Positions 35,461-43,806 of a DNA stretch of 64,000 nt are shown here, piece by piece (the stretch's first letter is position 1; every line of letters begins with the position of its first letter). Under the pieces are notes generated by a model. It ran no database searches. It had not been told where the DNA came from and saw only the letters and a program-made list of their open reading frames with translations. The translations under genes and the position numbers were made by a program. The stretch is from NCBI RefSeq assembly GCF_900102215.1, contig NZ_FNBG01000018.1:1-64000 (forward strand), in the 5' to 3' direction. Source of the DNA: Fontibacillus panacisegetis (GTDB lineage Bacteria > Bacillota > Bacilli > Paenibacillales > Paenibacillaceae).

Positions 35461-35844
35461 GGCTGTCCCAAAAGTAGCTTTAGTATCAAAACTAGAATAG
35501 CGGTGCAAGGAAGACGATCCCTGCACCGCTTGATCCCGCCACACATTCTATGACCGTATCTCATGTGTAATAATGCATGATGCGAGATTCCTGCAAATGT
35601 GCAGGCTTTGATCATGTAAAGCCTCTAAATGCCCTAAATTGCTGCAAATGTGCAGGCTTTCTCTAAGGATTCTCTTCAAACTAGTCTATTCTAAACAATA
35701 TTCATGCATTTTTGCAGGCTTTTGTTCATCCTTTCATGGCTACTTTTAAAAAACTGCATTTTTACATCATTTTCCTGATATCTTGCCTCTCCACTGCTAA
35801 AAGAGCGTTCCTCAAAGTTATCTTAGATAACTTTTGGGACAACC
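35461..35844. mobile_element. MITE-like element, copy 2 (complete, 384 bp)
   Basis: Terminal inverted repeats GGCTGTCCCAAAAGT (35461-35475) and ACTTTTGGGACAACC (35830-35844) match at 14 of 15 positions. The interior is homologous to 705-1086 and contains a palindrome quartet. It encodes nothing convincing. Termini of this type occur on IS elements of several families, so a full-length IS elsewhere in the genome could mobilise it (inference). No clear target-site duplication is seen. Confidence 0.8.
35590..35768. repeat. Palindrome quartet R4 (TGCA type, spacing 51-62-50)
   Basis: Units start at 35590 (CCTGCAAATGTGCAGG), 35641 (GCTGCAAATGTGCAGG), 35703 (CATGCATTTTTGCAGG) and 35753 (ACTGCATTTTTACATC). 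Compared with copy R1 the spacings and A/T polarity of the centres are kept. Confidence 0.85.
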
Positions 35845-35899
35845 TCTTGTTATTTAAACGTTCTTCTTATTTTCTGGTTTGCTATTGGTTTATGCTGGA

Positions 35900-36787
35900 C
35901 TAACTTACATCGAAAAGTTTAACAAGCCCACCAAATTCCAGTTCATCAAACTTTTTAGCCGCTGCATCACGTCGTAAATTCCAAATACAATGGTCTAGCT
36001 CACATTCGATTGGAACATCTAATCGAATTCGAGCTAAATCTCTGGAAAGATGGAGCATTTCCATATTGGCCTCAATTTTACTTCTGACGCTTTTTGGAAG
36101 ATTATCTAGATTATCTAGGCAACCTTCAATAGACTGATACTCACTAATTAACTTTAATGCTGTTTTTTCCCCAATACCTTTTACACCTGGATAATTATCT
36201 GCAGTATCACCCATAAATGCTTTTAGATCAATAACTTGTAACGGCGTTAGTTGTTTAGTAGCAAAAAGCGTCTCCAAATCATACACAGTATAATTCGATC
36301 TACCCTTATTCATAATAACAACTTTTACCTGCTCAGTTATTAACTGCAGCATATCATGATCTCCAGTTAAAATTAACACTTCAGAATCCTTCTGAAGTTT
36401 GTTTGATAAAGTACCAATACAATCATCGGCCTCATATCCCGTCATTCCAATATTTAGTACCCCCATCTCTGCTACAACTTCTTTAACTAAGTCGAATTGT
36501 GGGAGAAGCTCAAGAGGAGCTTCAGATCGATTTTTTTTGTACTCGCTATAGCTCTCATTTCGAAAAGTACTACTCCCCATATCCCAACAGCAAATGATAT
36601 GAGTTGGTGTATAGGTTTTAATCGCATCAAAAAAATATTGTATAAATCCATATACCGCATTTGTAGGTAAACCGTTACTAGTTTTGCGAATATAACCAGA
36701 GTAAGAAGTCGCATAAAAAGCCCTGAATAATAGTGCCATTCCATCTACAAGCAAAATACGATCCTGATCATTTTGTCTATTTATCAT
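35900..36787 (-). CDS. ypcP: 5'-3' exonuclease (YpcP/Pol I N-domain type)
   Basis: A 295-residue flap-type 5'-3' exonuclease homologous to the N-terminal domain of DNA polymerase I. LLVDGMALLFRAFYA, YEADDCIGTL, LTGDHDMLQL, FMGDTADNYPGVKGIGEKTA supply the metal-binding aspartates and the helix-hairpin-helix. It acts in replication and repair, including RNA-primer removal. GGGGG precedes the ATG. It lies three bases after the ArsC-like gene and is probably cotranscribed with it. Confidence 0.92.
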   Translation of the reverse strand: MINRQNDQDRILLVDGMALLFRAFYATSYSGYIRKTSNGLPTNAVYGFIQYFFDAIKTYTPTHIICCWDMGSSTFRNESYSEYKKNRSEAPLELLPQFDLVKEVVAEMGVLNIGMTGYEADDCIGTLSNKLQKDSEVLILTGDHDMLQLITEQVKVVIMNKGRSNYTVYDLETLFATKQLTPLQVIDLKAFMGDTADNYPGVKGIGEKTALKLISEYQSIEGCLDNLDNLPKSVRSKIEANMEMLHLSRDLARIRLDVPIECELDHCIWNLRRDAAAKKFDELEFGGLVKLFDVS

Positions 36788-36790
36788 TTT

Positions 36791-37150
36791 TTACCCCCAC
36801 ACCTGCTCGTACACATCAGCTTTATATCCAACCGTAACCTTGCTGCCATCCGTAACAATGGGACGCTTGATCAGCATTCCATTCGAAGATAACAATGCAA
36901 TCTGCTCCTGACGTGATAATTGTTGTAATTTATCCTTTAGACCCAGCTCTTTATATACTTCACCGCTTGTATTGAAAAATTTTTTAAGTTCAAATCCGCT
37001 GTTATCAATGATTTCCGAGAGCTCCGTTGGTTCCGGTGGAGCTTCTTTAATATTACGTAGTTCTAAAATATGACCCTGCTGGTTCAACCATTTAACCGCA
37101 CTGCGGCATGTTCCGCATTTCGGATATTGATAAACAATAAGCTCACTCAT
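36791..37150 (-). CDS. ArsC/Spx-superfamily reductase-like protein
   Basis: A 119-residue thioredoxin-fold protein with an N-terminal CGTC motif in YPKCGTCRSAVKWL and a C-terminal RPIVTDGSKVTVGYKADVYE. This fits the YusI/YffB branch rather than true arsenate reductase or the Spx regulator, whose RNA polymerase-binding surface I cannot confirm. The start overlaps the RluA-family stop by eight bases. Confidence 0.85.
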   Translation of the reverse strand: MSELIVYQYPKCGTCRSAVKWLNQQGHILELRNIKEAPPEPTELSEIIDNSGFELKKFFNTSGEVYKELGLKDKLQQLSRQEQIALLSSNGMLIKRPIVTDGSKVTVGYKADVYEQVWG

Positions 37151-38090
37151 GACTATATCCCTCCTGATTTAGACTGGACAATAATTGTGCCATATCTGCC
37201 GGAAGAGGAGCCCTAAAAATCAAATCCTCTCCAGTTAAAGGATGCTTGAAGCCCAGCTCAACCGCATGAAGTGCTTGCCTCGTTATCCAGCCGTTCATTT
37301 CACTGTTGTCCGTAACGCCGCCGACTTGATACATTTTATCCCCAATAAGCGGATGTCCAATAAAGGTCATATGAACTCGGATTTGATGTGTTCTTCCCGT
37401 ATCAAGACGCAGCTCTACCATAGACGCTTGTTCCATAGAACGAATCACTTTATAAAAAGTTAACGCCGAATATCCTTCTTCTGTAACGATACGCCGATGC
37501 GGTTCATTGGGATCGCGATCGATCGGACCGTCGATCTCTCCTTCTACCGAAGCTGGACATCCGTGCACCAATGCGATATATTTTTTCGACACCTGTCCCG
37601 CAATTAATTGCTCGGAAACATGCTGGTGTATATAAGCATTTTTTGCGATTGCAATAACACCGCTAGTCTCCTGATCCAGACGATGTATTGGCCTGAACCT
37701 GAATGCTTCCCCTTTTTCTTTCCAATAGTGAACAACCCCATTAGCCAACGTATCCGTGTAATGTCCATGTGTCGGATGAACAATGATGCCCGGGGCTTTA
37801 TTGACGATTAGGAGCGCATCATCCTCATAAATGATTTCAAAGGGAATCGGTTGCGGTAAAATATCGTCAGAGGTTTCCTTCTCTAACGAAATAGATACCA
37901 TATCTCCACTCTTAACCTTTACACTAATGTATACCCTCTCTCCATTCAACATGACCCCGCGCTCAGTCAGCTTAATACGTGACAGCAGTTTACGAGAAAC
38001 ACCCAGCTTTCGCTGCAATACAGTCTTTAGCAGCCAGCCGTCCTCCAGCTCAGTTACTTTATAGGTGATTGGATCATAATAGGCTGTCAT
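37143..38090 (-). CDS. RluA-family pseudouridine synthase
   Basis: A 315-residue enzyme making pseudouridine in rRNA or tRNA. An N-terminal S4-like domain (about 15-75) precedes the catalytic domain with IHRLDQETSGV, whose aspartate is the nucleophile, and RTHQIRVHMTFIGHPLIGD. The exact target uridines cannot be assigned. The start overlaps the preceding adenosyltransferase stop (ATGA), and its stop overlaps the next gene, indicating one operon. Confidence 0.92.
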   Translation of the reverse strand: MTAYYDPITYKVTELEDGWLLKTVLQRKLGVSRKLLSRIKLTERGVMLNGERVYISVKVKSGDMVSISLEKETSDDILPQPIPFEIIYEDDALLIVNKAPGIIVHPTHGHYTDTLANGVVHYWKEKGEAFRFRPIHRLDQETSGVIAIAKNAYIHQHVSEQLIAGQVSKKYIALVHGCPASVEGEIDGPIDRDPNEPHRRIVTEEGYSALTFYKVIRSMEQASMVELRLDTGRTHQIRVHMTFIGHPLIGDKMYQVGGVTDNSEMNGWITRQALHAVELGFKHPLTGEDLIFRAPLPADMAQLLSSLNQEGYSHE

Positions 38091-38656
38091 GATTTGTTTC
38101 GAAACACCTTTTTGCTGCGTTCATATTCTACATCGGGGGTATGTTCACGTGCATTTGCAGTCCGCGCTACTGAAAAAAAGAAATCCGAAAGACGGTTCAA
38201 ATATTTTATAACCTGTGGGTTAACTTCTGTATTGTGGCTAAGCGTTACTGCACGACGCTCCGCACGGCGGCATATTGTCCGACAAATATGCAGGGTAGAG
38301 GACAATTGTGTGCCACCCGGCAAAATAAATTTTTCTAACACTGGATTTTGGGATTCGTATCGATCAATCCAAGCTTCCAGACGATCTACCATATCTGAAT
38401 GAACCTTGAATCGGTCCTCTTTGATTCTGGTATATGCGAGATCGGAGCCACAATCAAACAACTCCTGTTGAATTTGCTGCAGATCCTCTCCTAAGTCAGC
38501 AAAAATCTCCGGATTGGCAATACTTCCTGCAAGTCCAACAAAACTGTTCAGTTCATCTATAGTCCCGTATGCCTCTACACGATCATCATCCTTGTGTACT
38601 CTTCCACCGATTACCGAGGTTTGCCCTTGATCGCCGGTACGCGTATAAATCGTCAT
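38087..38656 (-). CDS. PduO-type cob(I)alamin adenosyltransferase
   Basis: A 189-residue enzyme that adenosylates cob(I)alamin to adenosylcobalamin. The ATP-binding N-terminus TRTGDQGQTSVIGG and the EAYGTIDELNSFVGLA and RRAERRAVTL segments are diagnostic. The catalytic fold is a five-helix bundle forming trimers. I start at the ATG at 38656 (MTIYTRTG), preceded by GGAGGAG. It is the first gene of a four-gene operon reaching ypcP. Confidence 0.92.
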   Translation of the reverse strand: MTIYTRTGDQGQTSVIGGRVHKDDDRVEAYGTIDELNSFVGLAGSIANPEIFADLGEDLQQIQQELFDCGSDLAYTRIKEDRFKVHSDMVDRLEAWIDRYESQNPVLEKFILPGGTQLSSTLHICRTICRRAERRAVTLSHNTEVNPQVIKYLNRLSDFFFSVARTANAREHTPDVEYERSKKVFRNKS

Positions 38657-38706
38657 TACAACTCTCCTCCTGCTACTCATTCACTACGTTCCAATATAAC
38701 ATAAAA

Positions 38707-38736
38707 TGAAAAAAAGAAGACCCATAAGGATCTCCT
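38707..38736 (-). terminator. Terminator-like hairpin after the Spo0E-like gene
   Basis: Minus-strand AAGGAGATCC pairs imperfectly with GGGTCTTCTT followed by TTTTTC. Confidence 0.5.
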
Positions 38737-38754
38737 TGGTTTTATTTACTTACT

Positions 38755-39030
38755 CTATTTCTTCTTATAATTTTGAGATTTCAGCATAAACTCATTAATT
38801 TTCAAATCAAGAAGTCTGCTAATCTCAATAACGATGTCTGACGTAAAAGATTTCTCCTGCTGGAAAAGTAATTCCATCTTACTCCGAAGCAAGCGAATCT
38901 CATCCTCCAAGGTAATTGCTTGTGGTGAAGTCTTATGGCTCGCTTCGTCTGTCCATTGATTCAGTTTATTGTCTTCAGCGATCATAAACCTAGAAAGTTC
39001 GAGTGATATTTCGTATCCACCACAACCCAA
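38755..39030 (-). CDS. Spo0E-like sporulation regulatory protein
   Basis: A 91-residue helical protein. Its C-terminal half (LEDEIRLLRSKMELLF and ISRLLDLKINEFM) fits the two-helix Spo0E family, with SRLLD in place of the usual SQELD signature. Family members dephosphorylate Spo0A-P and so delay sporulation. The start is a TTG at 39030, with GGGAGGG at seven-base spacing; an ATG 15 codons later is the alternative. The N-terminal extension before the helices is not typical. Identification is moderate because the signature is degenerate. Confidence 0.6.
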   Translation of the reverse strand: MGCGGYEISLELSRFMIAEDNKLNQWTDEASHKTSPQAITLEDEIRLLRSKMELLFQQEKSFTSDIVIEISRLLDLKINEFMLKSQNYKKK

Positions 39031-39161
39031 AAGTAATCCCTCCCTGAGAAACTAAAACGCTCTTCCAAAGTCAAATTATACCATGTAAATTAAACAATGA
39101 TCAATTAGAATATGAAAGATATGTTAAATAGAACCAATTCCCCAGTAAGATATTCCTATTA

Positions 39162-40373
39162 CTAACCTTGTTTTAATTTATGGATATATTGCCCCATCCG
39201 ATGCAGAGCTTCACTTAATTGACTAACCGAAGTAGCGTAGGAGCAACGTAAGTAGCCTTCTCCGCCGGCACCAAACACATTGCCTGGGACAGCTGCGACT
39301 TTAGCTTCAAGAAGCAAGCCCTTTGCGAACTCCTCCGAAGACAAGCCCGTCGATTGTATACTTGGAAAAGCATAAAATGCCCCTTCCGGTTCATGGCATT
39401 CCAGCCCAATATCTCTCAAGCCTTGTACGATAAGTCTTCTACGCTGATTATATGAGTCAACCATATGGTCCTTGTCCTCGAGCCCGTTCTTAAGCGCTTC
39501 AAGCGCTGCAACCTGGCCCATAACAGGTGCGCACATTACTGTATATTGATGAATCTTCAGCATGGCATAGATCAGTTCAGGATGACCGCACGCATAACCC
39601 ATACGCCAACCTGTCATAGCAAAAGCTTTAGAAAATCCACTGACAAGAATCGTACGATCCTTCATCCCCGGCAGCGAAGCAAAACTAACATGTTTCTCCC
39701 CGTATGTGAGCTCAGCATAAATTTCATCAGAAATGACGATCAGGTCATTCTCTTCAACCAGCTTGGCAATCGGAAGCCAATCCTCATAAGTCATAATCCC
39801 GCCTGTCGGATTGCTAGGATAGCTCAGAATCAAGAGCTTGGACTTCGGCGTTATTTTCGCTTTGAAATGCTCAGCTTTTAATTTAAAGTTATCTTTAGCG
39901 AATGTTTCAACTTCAACTGGAACACCGCCACCAATCGAAATGATCGGAGAATAGGAGATATAACAAGGAACGGGAACTAAAATTTCATCCCCGGGCTCTA
40001 CGAGCGCTCTGAGAGCTAAATCAATAGCTTCACTACCACCAACTGTTACAAGGATTTCATCTTTAGGATTGTATTTCACATCAAAGCTAGTATACAAATA
40101 CTCTGCAATCGCTTCTCTAAGCTCCGGAGTTCCCGCATTCGATGTATAACTCGTATAGCCGCGCTCAAGGGAATATACGCACGCTTCGCGTACATGCCAC
40201 GGGGTGATGAAATCAGGCTCACCAACACCAAGTGTAATAATGTCCTTATTCCCACTAGCCAAATCAAAAAAACGACGTATTCCGGACGGCTGAATTTCTC
40301 TTACTCTTGGCGCTAAATAATCATTCATTGACTTGCCGGTTTGTTCAGCCTTCTGCTTTGAATTTACGATCAT
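39162..40373 (-). CDS. alaT: Class I aminotransferase, AlaT-like
   Basis: A 403-residue PLP aminotransferase. GVGEPDFITP, NAGTPELREA, YPSNPTGG and the PLP lysine in SGFSKAFAMTGWRMGY (about 250) are present. The upstream Lrp-type gene gives the same order as the alaR-alaT pair of Bacillus, whose AlaT makes alanine from pyruvate and glutamate. Substrate is inferred from this context; other class I specificities (aspartate, PatA) are possible. The 13-bp gap suggests cotranscription. Confidence 0.75.
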   Translation of the reverse strand: MIVNSKQKAEQTGKSMNDYLAPRVREIQPSGIRRFFDLASGNKDIITLGVGEPDFITPWHVREACVYSLERGYTSYTSNAGTPELREAIAEYLYTSFDVKYNPKDEILVTVGGSEAIDLALRALVEPGDEILVPVPCYISYSPIISIGGGVPVEVETFAKDNFKLKAEHFKAKITPKSKLLILSYPSNPTGGIMTYEDWLPIAKLVEENDLIVISDEIYAELTYGEKHVSFASLPGMKDRTILVSGFSKAFAMTGWRMGYACGHPELIYAMLKIHQYTVMCAPVMGQVAALEALKNGLEDKDHMVDSYNQRRRLIVQGLRDIGLECHEPEGAFYAFPSIQSTGLSSEEFAKGLLLEAKVAAVPGNVFGAGGEGYLRCSYATSVSQLSEALHRMGQYIHKLKQG

Positions 40374-40386
40374 AACATTACTTCCT

Positions 40387-40887
40387 TTACGGAGATATCA
40401 ACAGACGACGATCTTCCTCTGGATCCTCGAAGATGATGCCATCTTGTTTGTATTTCTTAAGAATAAAGTGCGTTTTGGTAGATAACACGGATTCCAAAGG
40501 AGATAGCTTATCAGAAACAAAGCCCGCAACCTCTTTGAGATTACGTCCCTCCACTTCAACTAATAAATCGTATGCTCCAGACATTAGATATACAGATTTA
40601 ACCTGAGGGAACAGATAGACCCTTTCTGCGATCGCCTCAAAGCCTCTTCCACGCTCCGGTGTAATTTGCACTTCAATAAGCGCTGTTACCTTCTCATCAT
40701 CCAGTTTGCTTGAATTAACAACGGTTACGTACTTTACGATTACATGCTCTTCTTCCAGTTCATTAATCGCTTCGGCCACTTCTTCCGCCGTTACACCCAG
40801 CAGGGTTGCCAACAAGGCAGGGTCCCTTCTGGCGTCCTCTTTCAAGAGATCCAGCACTTTCAGCTTCAGTTCGCTAAGTGGTTTCAT
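40387..40887 (-). CDS. alaR: Lrp/AsnC-family regulator, AlaR-like
   Basis: A 166-residue DNA-binding regulator: N-terminal winged helix (ELKLKVLDLLKEDARRDP) and C-terminal RAM domain with MSGAYDLLVEVEG. It probably activates the downstream aminotransferase gene in response to an amino acid, alanine in the Bacillus model. GGAGGA precedes the ATG. Confidence 0.82.
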   Translation of the reverse strand: MKPLSELKLKVLDLLKEDARRDPALLATLLGVTAEEVAEAINELEEEHVIVKYVTVVNSSKLDDEKVTALIEVQITPERGRGFEAIAERVYLFPQVKSVYLMSGAYDLLVEVEGRNLKEVAGFVSDKLSPLESVLSTKTHFILKKYKQDGIIFEDPEEDRRLLISP

Positions 40888-40990
40888 ATACTATCCTCCA
40901 GCGCTGTTCCGATGACCTGCCCCAAACCCAGGTTCTCGGAATCTAAATTTAATACTTATATTACATGAATTTCAGAATCCTGCAAAGAAA

Positions 40991-41032
40991 AACCGTTCGC
41001 ACACAGGGAAAGATTCCGTAAGGCGAACGGTT
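40991..41032 (-). terminator. Terminator of the small coat-like gene
   Basis: Minus-strand AACCGTTCGC pairs perfectly with GCGAACGGTT, followed by TTTCTTT. Confidence 0.8.
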
Positions 41033-41071
41033 AACTCATAGACCTTAGTCTAGATCCTCGGATTTTGAAGA

Positions 41072-41372
41072 TTAGGTATACTTTCGACTCTGTACATCAG
41101 ACGAGTTTGACAGGCTGGAAGGAATATAACTGGATTGTGCTGCATGTTGCTGAACGAAACTTTGAATTTTTTGATGTGTTTGTTTAGCTTAATGTCTGCA
41201 GGTGCTTCTCATGACATTGAATATGCTCACTCAGCTCTTGACCAATTTGTGCATTCGTACATACGGAAGCTGCTGCTGTACAGAGCTTGATAAGCGAATC
41301 CTCATTCGCTATAGAATCTGCAATGTAATTCAGTTCTTTACTAGAAAGCGGCTGCATTTGCATGAAATTCAT
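41072..41372 (-). pseudogene. Small helical spore-coat-like gene, apparently frameshifted
   Basis: The open frame 41184-41372 (62 residues, GGGAGGA before the ATG) starts MNFMQMQPLSSKELNYIAD, resembling small CotF-like or ferritin-like spore-coat proteins. It stops at 41184, but the +1 frame continues at once with AKQTHQKIQSFVQQHAAQ to a stop at 41072, in keeping with the helical pattern before it. Removing one A from TTAAGC at about 41189-41190 would give a 98-residue protein. The terminator follows the longer end. It could be a real frameshift, a programmed one, or a sequencing error. The family call is weak. Confidence 0.5.
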
Positions 41373-41508
41373 GTTGTAATTCCTCCCGGAAAATTGATGT
41401 TTTCAGACATAGTGTATCCCTTAAAGTCATGTTTATTATTGATTCATAATCTTAGGGATATACTATTGTCGTACATGTGAACAGCGAGAAGGAGGCCAAG
41501 TTCACTAT

Positions 41509-42783
41509 ATGAAACTCCATGCAGGGAAATATCTATGGCCCCATTATATGAAGCAAGTCCCAGATTATCCGACTTTAAAACATGATATAAATTGCGACTG
41601 TCTGATCATAGGAGGCGGAATAGGAGGGGCACTGTGCTCATATCTCCTAAGCCTCCAAGGCATCAGAGCAGTTCTCGTAGATAAAGGAAAAATAGCAGGG
41701 GGCAGTACTCTTGCCAGCACAGGTTTACTACAATATGCGAGCGATAAAATGCTTACTTCCTTCATTCATACCTTTGGAGAGCGAGCTTCGGTTCATTTTT
41801 ATCGATTGTGTGAGCAAGCCATGCTGAGATTGAAAGAAATCGGATATCATTTACAGCAGCAGCAACCGCCCCTGAAAATAGACAATCCCGTTCCCCATAG
41901 CTTGATTTCAGAGCGAGCAACCTTGTATTTAGCCAGTAACCATAGTGATATCAGTCTACTTCGTACCGAATACGAAAATCTTCGAAAGCATGGTTTTACG
42001 GCTGAGTGGTGGAATAAAGAAAAAATTGCTGATAAACTCCCATTCCATAGACATGCCGCGATTTACACACAAAACGATGCGGAGATGGATCCATTCGCTT
42101 TTGTTCACGCCTTGATCAGCTATGCTGCTACAAAAGGATTGGCCGTATTCGAAAACACACCCATAACTGGTCATACATTTATCGATGATAAAGCTGGAGT
42201 TATATGTCGATCACGTAAGGTACAGATTCAGACCAAACATGTAATATATGCCACAGGGTACGAAACACAGGAATTTAAAAAGGATCGCGGCACATCGCTA
42301 ACTAGCACTTATGTGATCGTAACGGAACCTATAAATTATTCAGATAAAATTGACCCATGGTATGAACGGTGTATGATCTGGGAGACGGCGAGACCCTACT
42401 GCTACATGAGAACTACGCCAGATGGACGAATTTTGGCTGGCGGGCTTGATGAACGGCTAAATGGCAAACCACTGACTGAAGGACGGAGATTTCAAAAGAG
42501 CAGAGATCTGATGCAAATGGTTCACAATATGATTCCGAATGCATCAAACTTGAATGTAGAATTTTTCTGGGAGGCGGTGTTTGGCGGAACAAATGACGGT
42601 CTGCCTTTTATCGGTCCACATCCGAAATACCCCAACTGTTATTTTCTTGAGGGATACGGTGGTAACGGAACGGTCTGCACCATGATTGCGGCAGAAATGA
42701 TTACAGATATACTAACTGGCAAACCGCGTCCAGATCTCGGCATATTTTCTCTAACCAGATCATTAAAACGCAAAAAGCTATAG
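41509..42783 (+). CDS. FAD-dependent oxidoreductase, DAO family
   Basis: A 424-residue flavoprotein. The ADP-binding Rossmann motif CLIIGGGIGGALCSYLLS lies at about 31-48, followed by VDKGKIAGGSTLASTG. The C-terminal WEAVFGGTNDGLPFIGPHP and GYGGNGTVCTMIAAEM are typical of glycine/D-amino-acid oxidase-like members. Substrate is unknown. AAGGAGG lies 13 bases before the ATG, longer than usual. It stands alone; convergent with the next gene. Confidence 0.88.
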   Translation: MKLHAGKYLWPHYMKQVPDYPTLKHDINCDCLIIGGGIGGALCSYLLSLQGIRAVLVDKGKIAGGSTLASTGLLQYASDKMLTSFIHTFGERASVHFYRLCEQAMLRLKEIGYHLQQQQPPLKIDNPVPHSLISERATLYLASNHSDISLLRTEYENLRKHGFTAEWWNKEKIADKLPFHRHAAIYTQNDAEMDPFAFVHALISYAATKGLAVFENTPITGHTFIDDKAGVICRSRKVQIQTKHVIYATGYETQEFKKDRGTSLTSTYVIVTEPINYSDKIDPWYERCMIWETARPYCYMRTTPDGRILAGGLDERLNGKPLTEGRRFQKSRDLMQMVHNMIPNASNLNVEFFWEAVFGGTNDGLPFIGPHPKYPNCYFLEGYGGNGTVCTMIAAEMITDILTGKPRPDLGIFSLTRSLKRKKL

Positions 42784-42840
42784 CTCTCTGCCTCTAATCC
42801 TAACCTGAAGTTAGCTTTGGGGTAAGAAGAGCTATAGCTC
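42776..42840. terminator. Bidirectional terminator
   Basis: AGCTATAGCTCT (about 42776-42787, covering the oxidase stop) pairs with AGAGCTATAGCT (42829-42840), then T-rich on the plus strand. Confidence 0.6.
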
Positions 42841-42852
42841 TTTAATTTAGAC

Positions 42853-43440
42853 TTACTTTTCGTTATCGCTTATATTTCTTATAAGAGAAATCCGATCATC
42901 CTCGGATAAAAAACGACTGACACTAAAACATGCAGAACAAACGTACACGTTGAACTTGGCATTTGTTTTCAGAAGCGCTTTGCTTAAGCCTTCTGGTACA
43001 ACAGGAGCAAAGTCTTCTCCAACTGATTGGGTTCCTGCGTACAGCATGTATTCCCGGCAATGCGGACACTCCGGTACTTCTTCCTGTCCATCAAGAATTT
43101 CTTCGACCCCGGACTCATAAGCGAGCAAATCTCCACCAGCTTCTGTAAAAGCTTCAATCCGCTTGATGGCTCCCAGATGACCACCTTCATCTTCACCCCA
43201 AAGACCATGCATAATGTCATGATCGTGTTCATGGTCATGATGCTCATGATCGTGATGATCATCATGATCAGGGCTGTAATCATCATCGTCTTCCAACTCA
43301 TCTTCGGAAGCCCCAATATTAATATTCAAAGTACGGTAGCCTTTCAGCTCATTGTGACAATAAGGACATTCTTCCTCAGGCCCCAATTCCTCATCCCATA
43401 CGATTTCTGTTTGACACCATGGGCAAATCGTTGTATCCAT
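42853..43440 (-). CDS. Zinc-ribbon protein with a His/Asp-rich tract
   Basis: A 195-residue soluble protein. Two N-terminal knuckles, CPWC (6-9) and CPYC (25-28), are followed by an acidic stretch and a histidine/aspartate tract of about 22 residues near 56-78 (alternating DH, HD, EHH). Later CPHC and CSAC pairs complete a second metal site. It probably binds zinc or another divalent metal, as buffer or chaperone, but I do not recognise a named family. The tract's plus strand also reads as histidine-poor frames, so those are shadows. Confidence 0.7.
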   Translation of the reverse strand: MDTTICPWCQTEIVWDEELGPEEECPYCHNELKGYRTLNINIGASEDELEDDDDYSPDHDDHHDHEHHDHEHDHDIMHGLWGEDEGGHLGAIKRIEAFTEAGGDLLAYESGVEEILDGQEEVPECPHCREYMLYAGTQSVGEDFAPVVPEGLSKALLKTNAKFNVYVCSACFSVSRFLSEDDRISLIRNISDNEK

Positions 43441-43464
43441 TCACAGCCCACCCTTTCTTTTAGA

Positions 43465-43648
43465 GGTAATTCAAAAAATCAGATTTTGATCACGAGGTTT
43501 ACCATGAAGTATTTTCGACATCGAATCTTGAATTCAGCTGGCTCATCCGGTGCTCACGTACACAAAACGTACGTTGCGCTCCTCTTCCCCTGCTTCATCC
43601 AACCTTCTCGGTTCTGAAAATCTGACTTTTTGAATCTTGATTCATACC
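43465..43648. repeat. GGTAATTCAAAAA repeat element, copy A
   Basis: ATTCAAAAAATCAGATTTT (43468-43486) is inverted with one mismatch as AAAATCTGACTTTTTGAAT (43617-43635). An internal hairpin arm GTAC..CGTACG lies at about 43556-43575. The layout is that of a compact, structured palindromic element of about 170 bp. No ORF is supported. Confidence 0.7.
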
Positions 43649-43713
43649 GGTAATTCAAAAAATCAGATTTTGATCACGAGGTTTACCATGAAGTATTTTC
43701 GACATCGAATCTT
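43649..43713. repeat. Partial direct repeat of the element, copy B
   Basis: The first 65 bp of copy A (43465-43529) are repeated exactly, 184 bp downstream. It ends at the stop codon of the 27-residue gene below. Confidence 0.9.
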
Positions 43714-43795
43714 AAGCGTTCCATAAGAAGATGATACCGGCAACCAGAAACAGCATGGCGGCTACGAACAATACTTTGACCAAATTTTTCAGCAT
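43712..43795 (-). CDS. 27-residue single-pass membrane peptide
   Basis: The reading frame at 43795-43712 encodes a peptide beginning MLKNLVKVLF, with a hydrophobic stretch ending in IIFLWNA. GGGGGAG lies six bases before the ATG. It lies just downstream of the DUF350 gene and could be cotranscribed with it. No homology can be claimed at this length. The stop codon coincides with the end of the direct repeat, so the repeat may have truncated a longer protein. Confidence 0.45.
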   Translation of the reverse strand: MLKNLVKVLFVAAMLFLVAGIIFLWNA

Positions 43796-43806
43796 GCATA
43801 CTCCCC

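Noticed and set aside
36791..37150. Arsenate reductase or Spx regulator
   Set aside because: CGTC thioredoxin-fold protein without ars neighbours; fits the YusI-like branch better.
43027..43617. 196-residue plus-strand ORF opposite the zinc-ribbon gene
   Set aside because: It is the reverse complement of the His/Asp tract and lacks a ribosome binding site; the minus-strand CxxC pattern is coherent.
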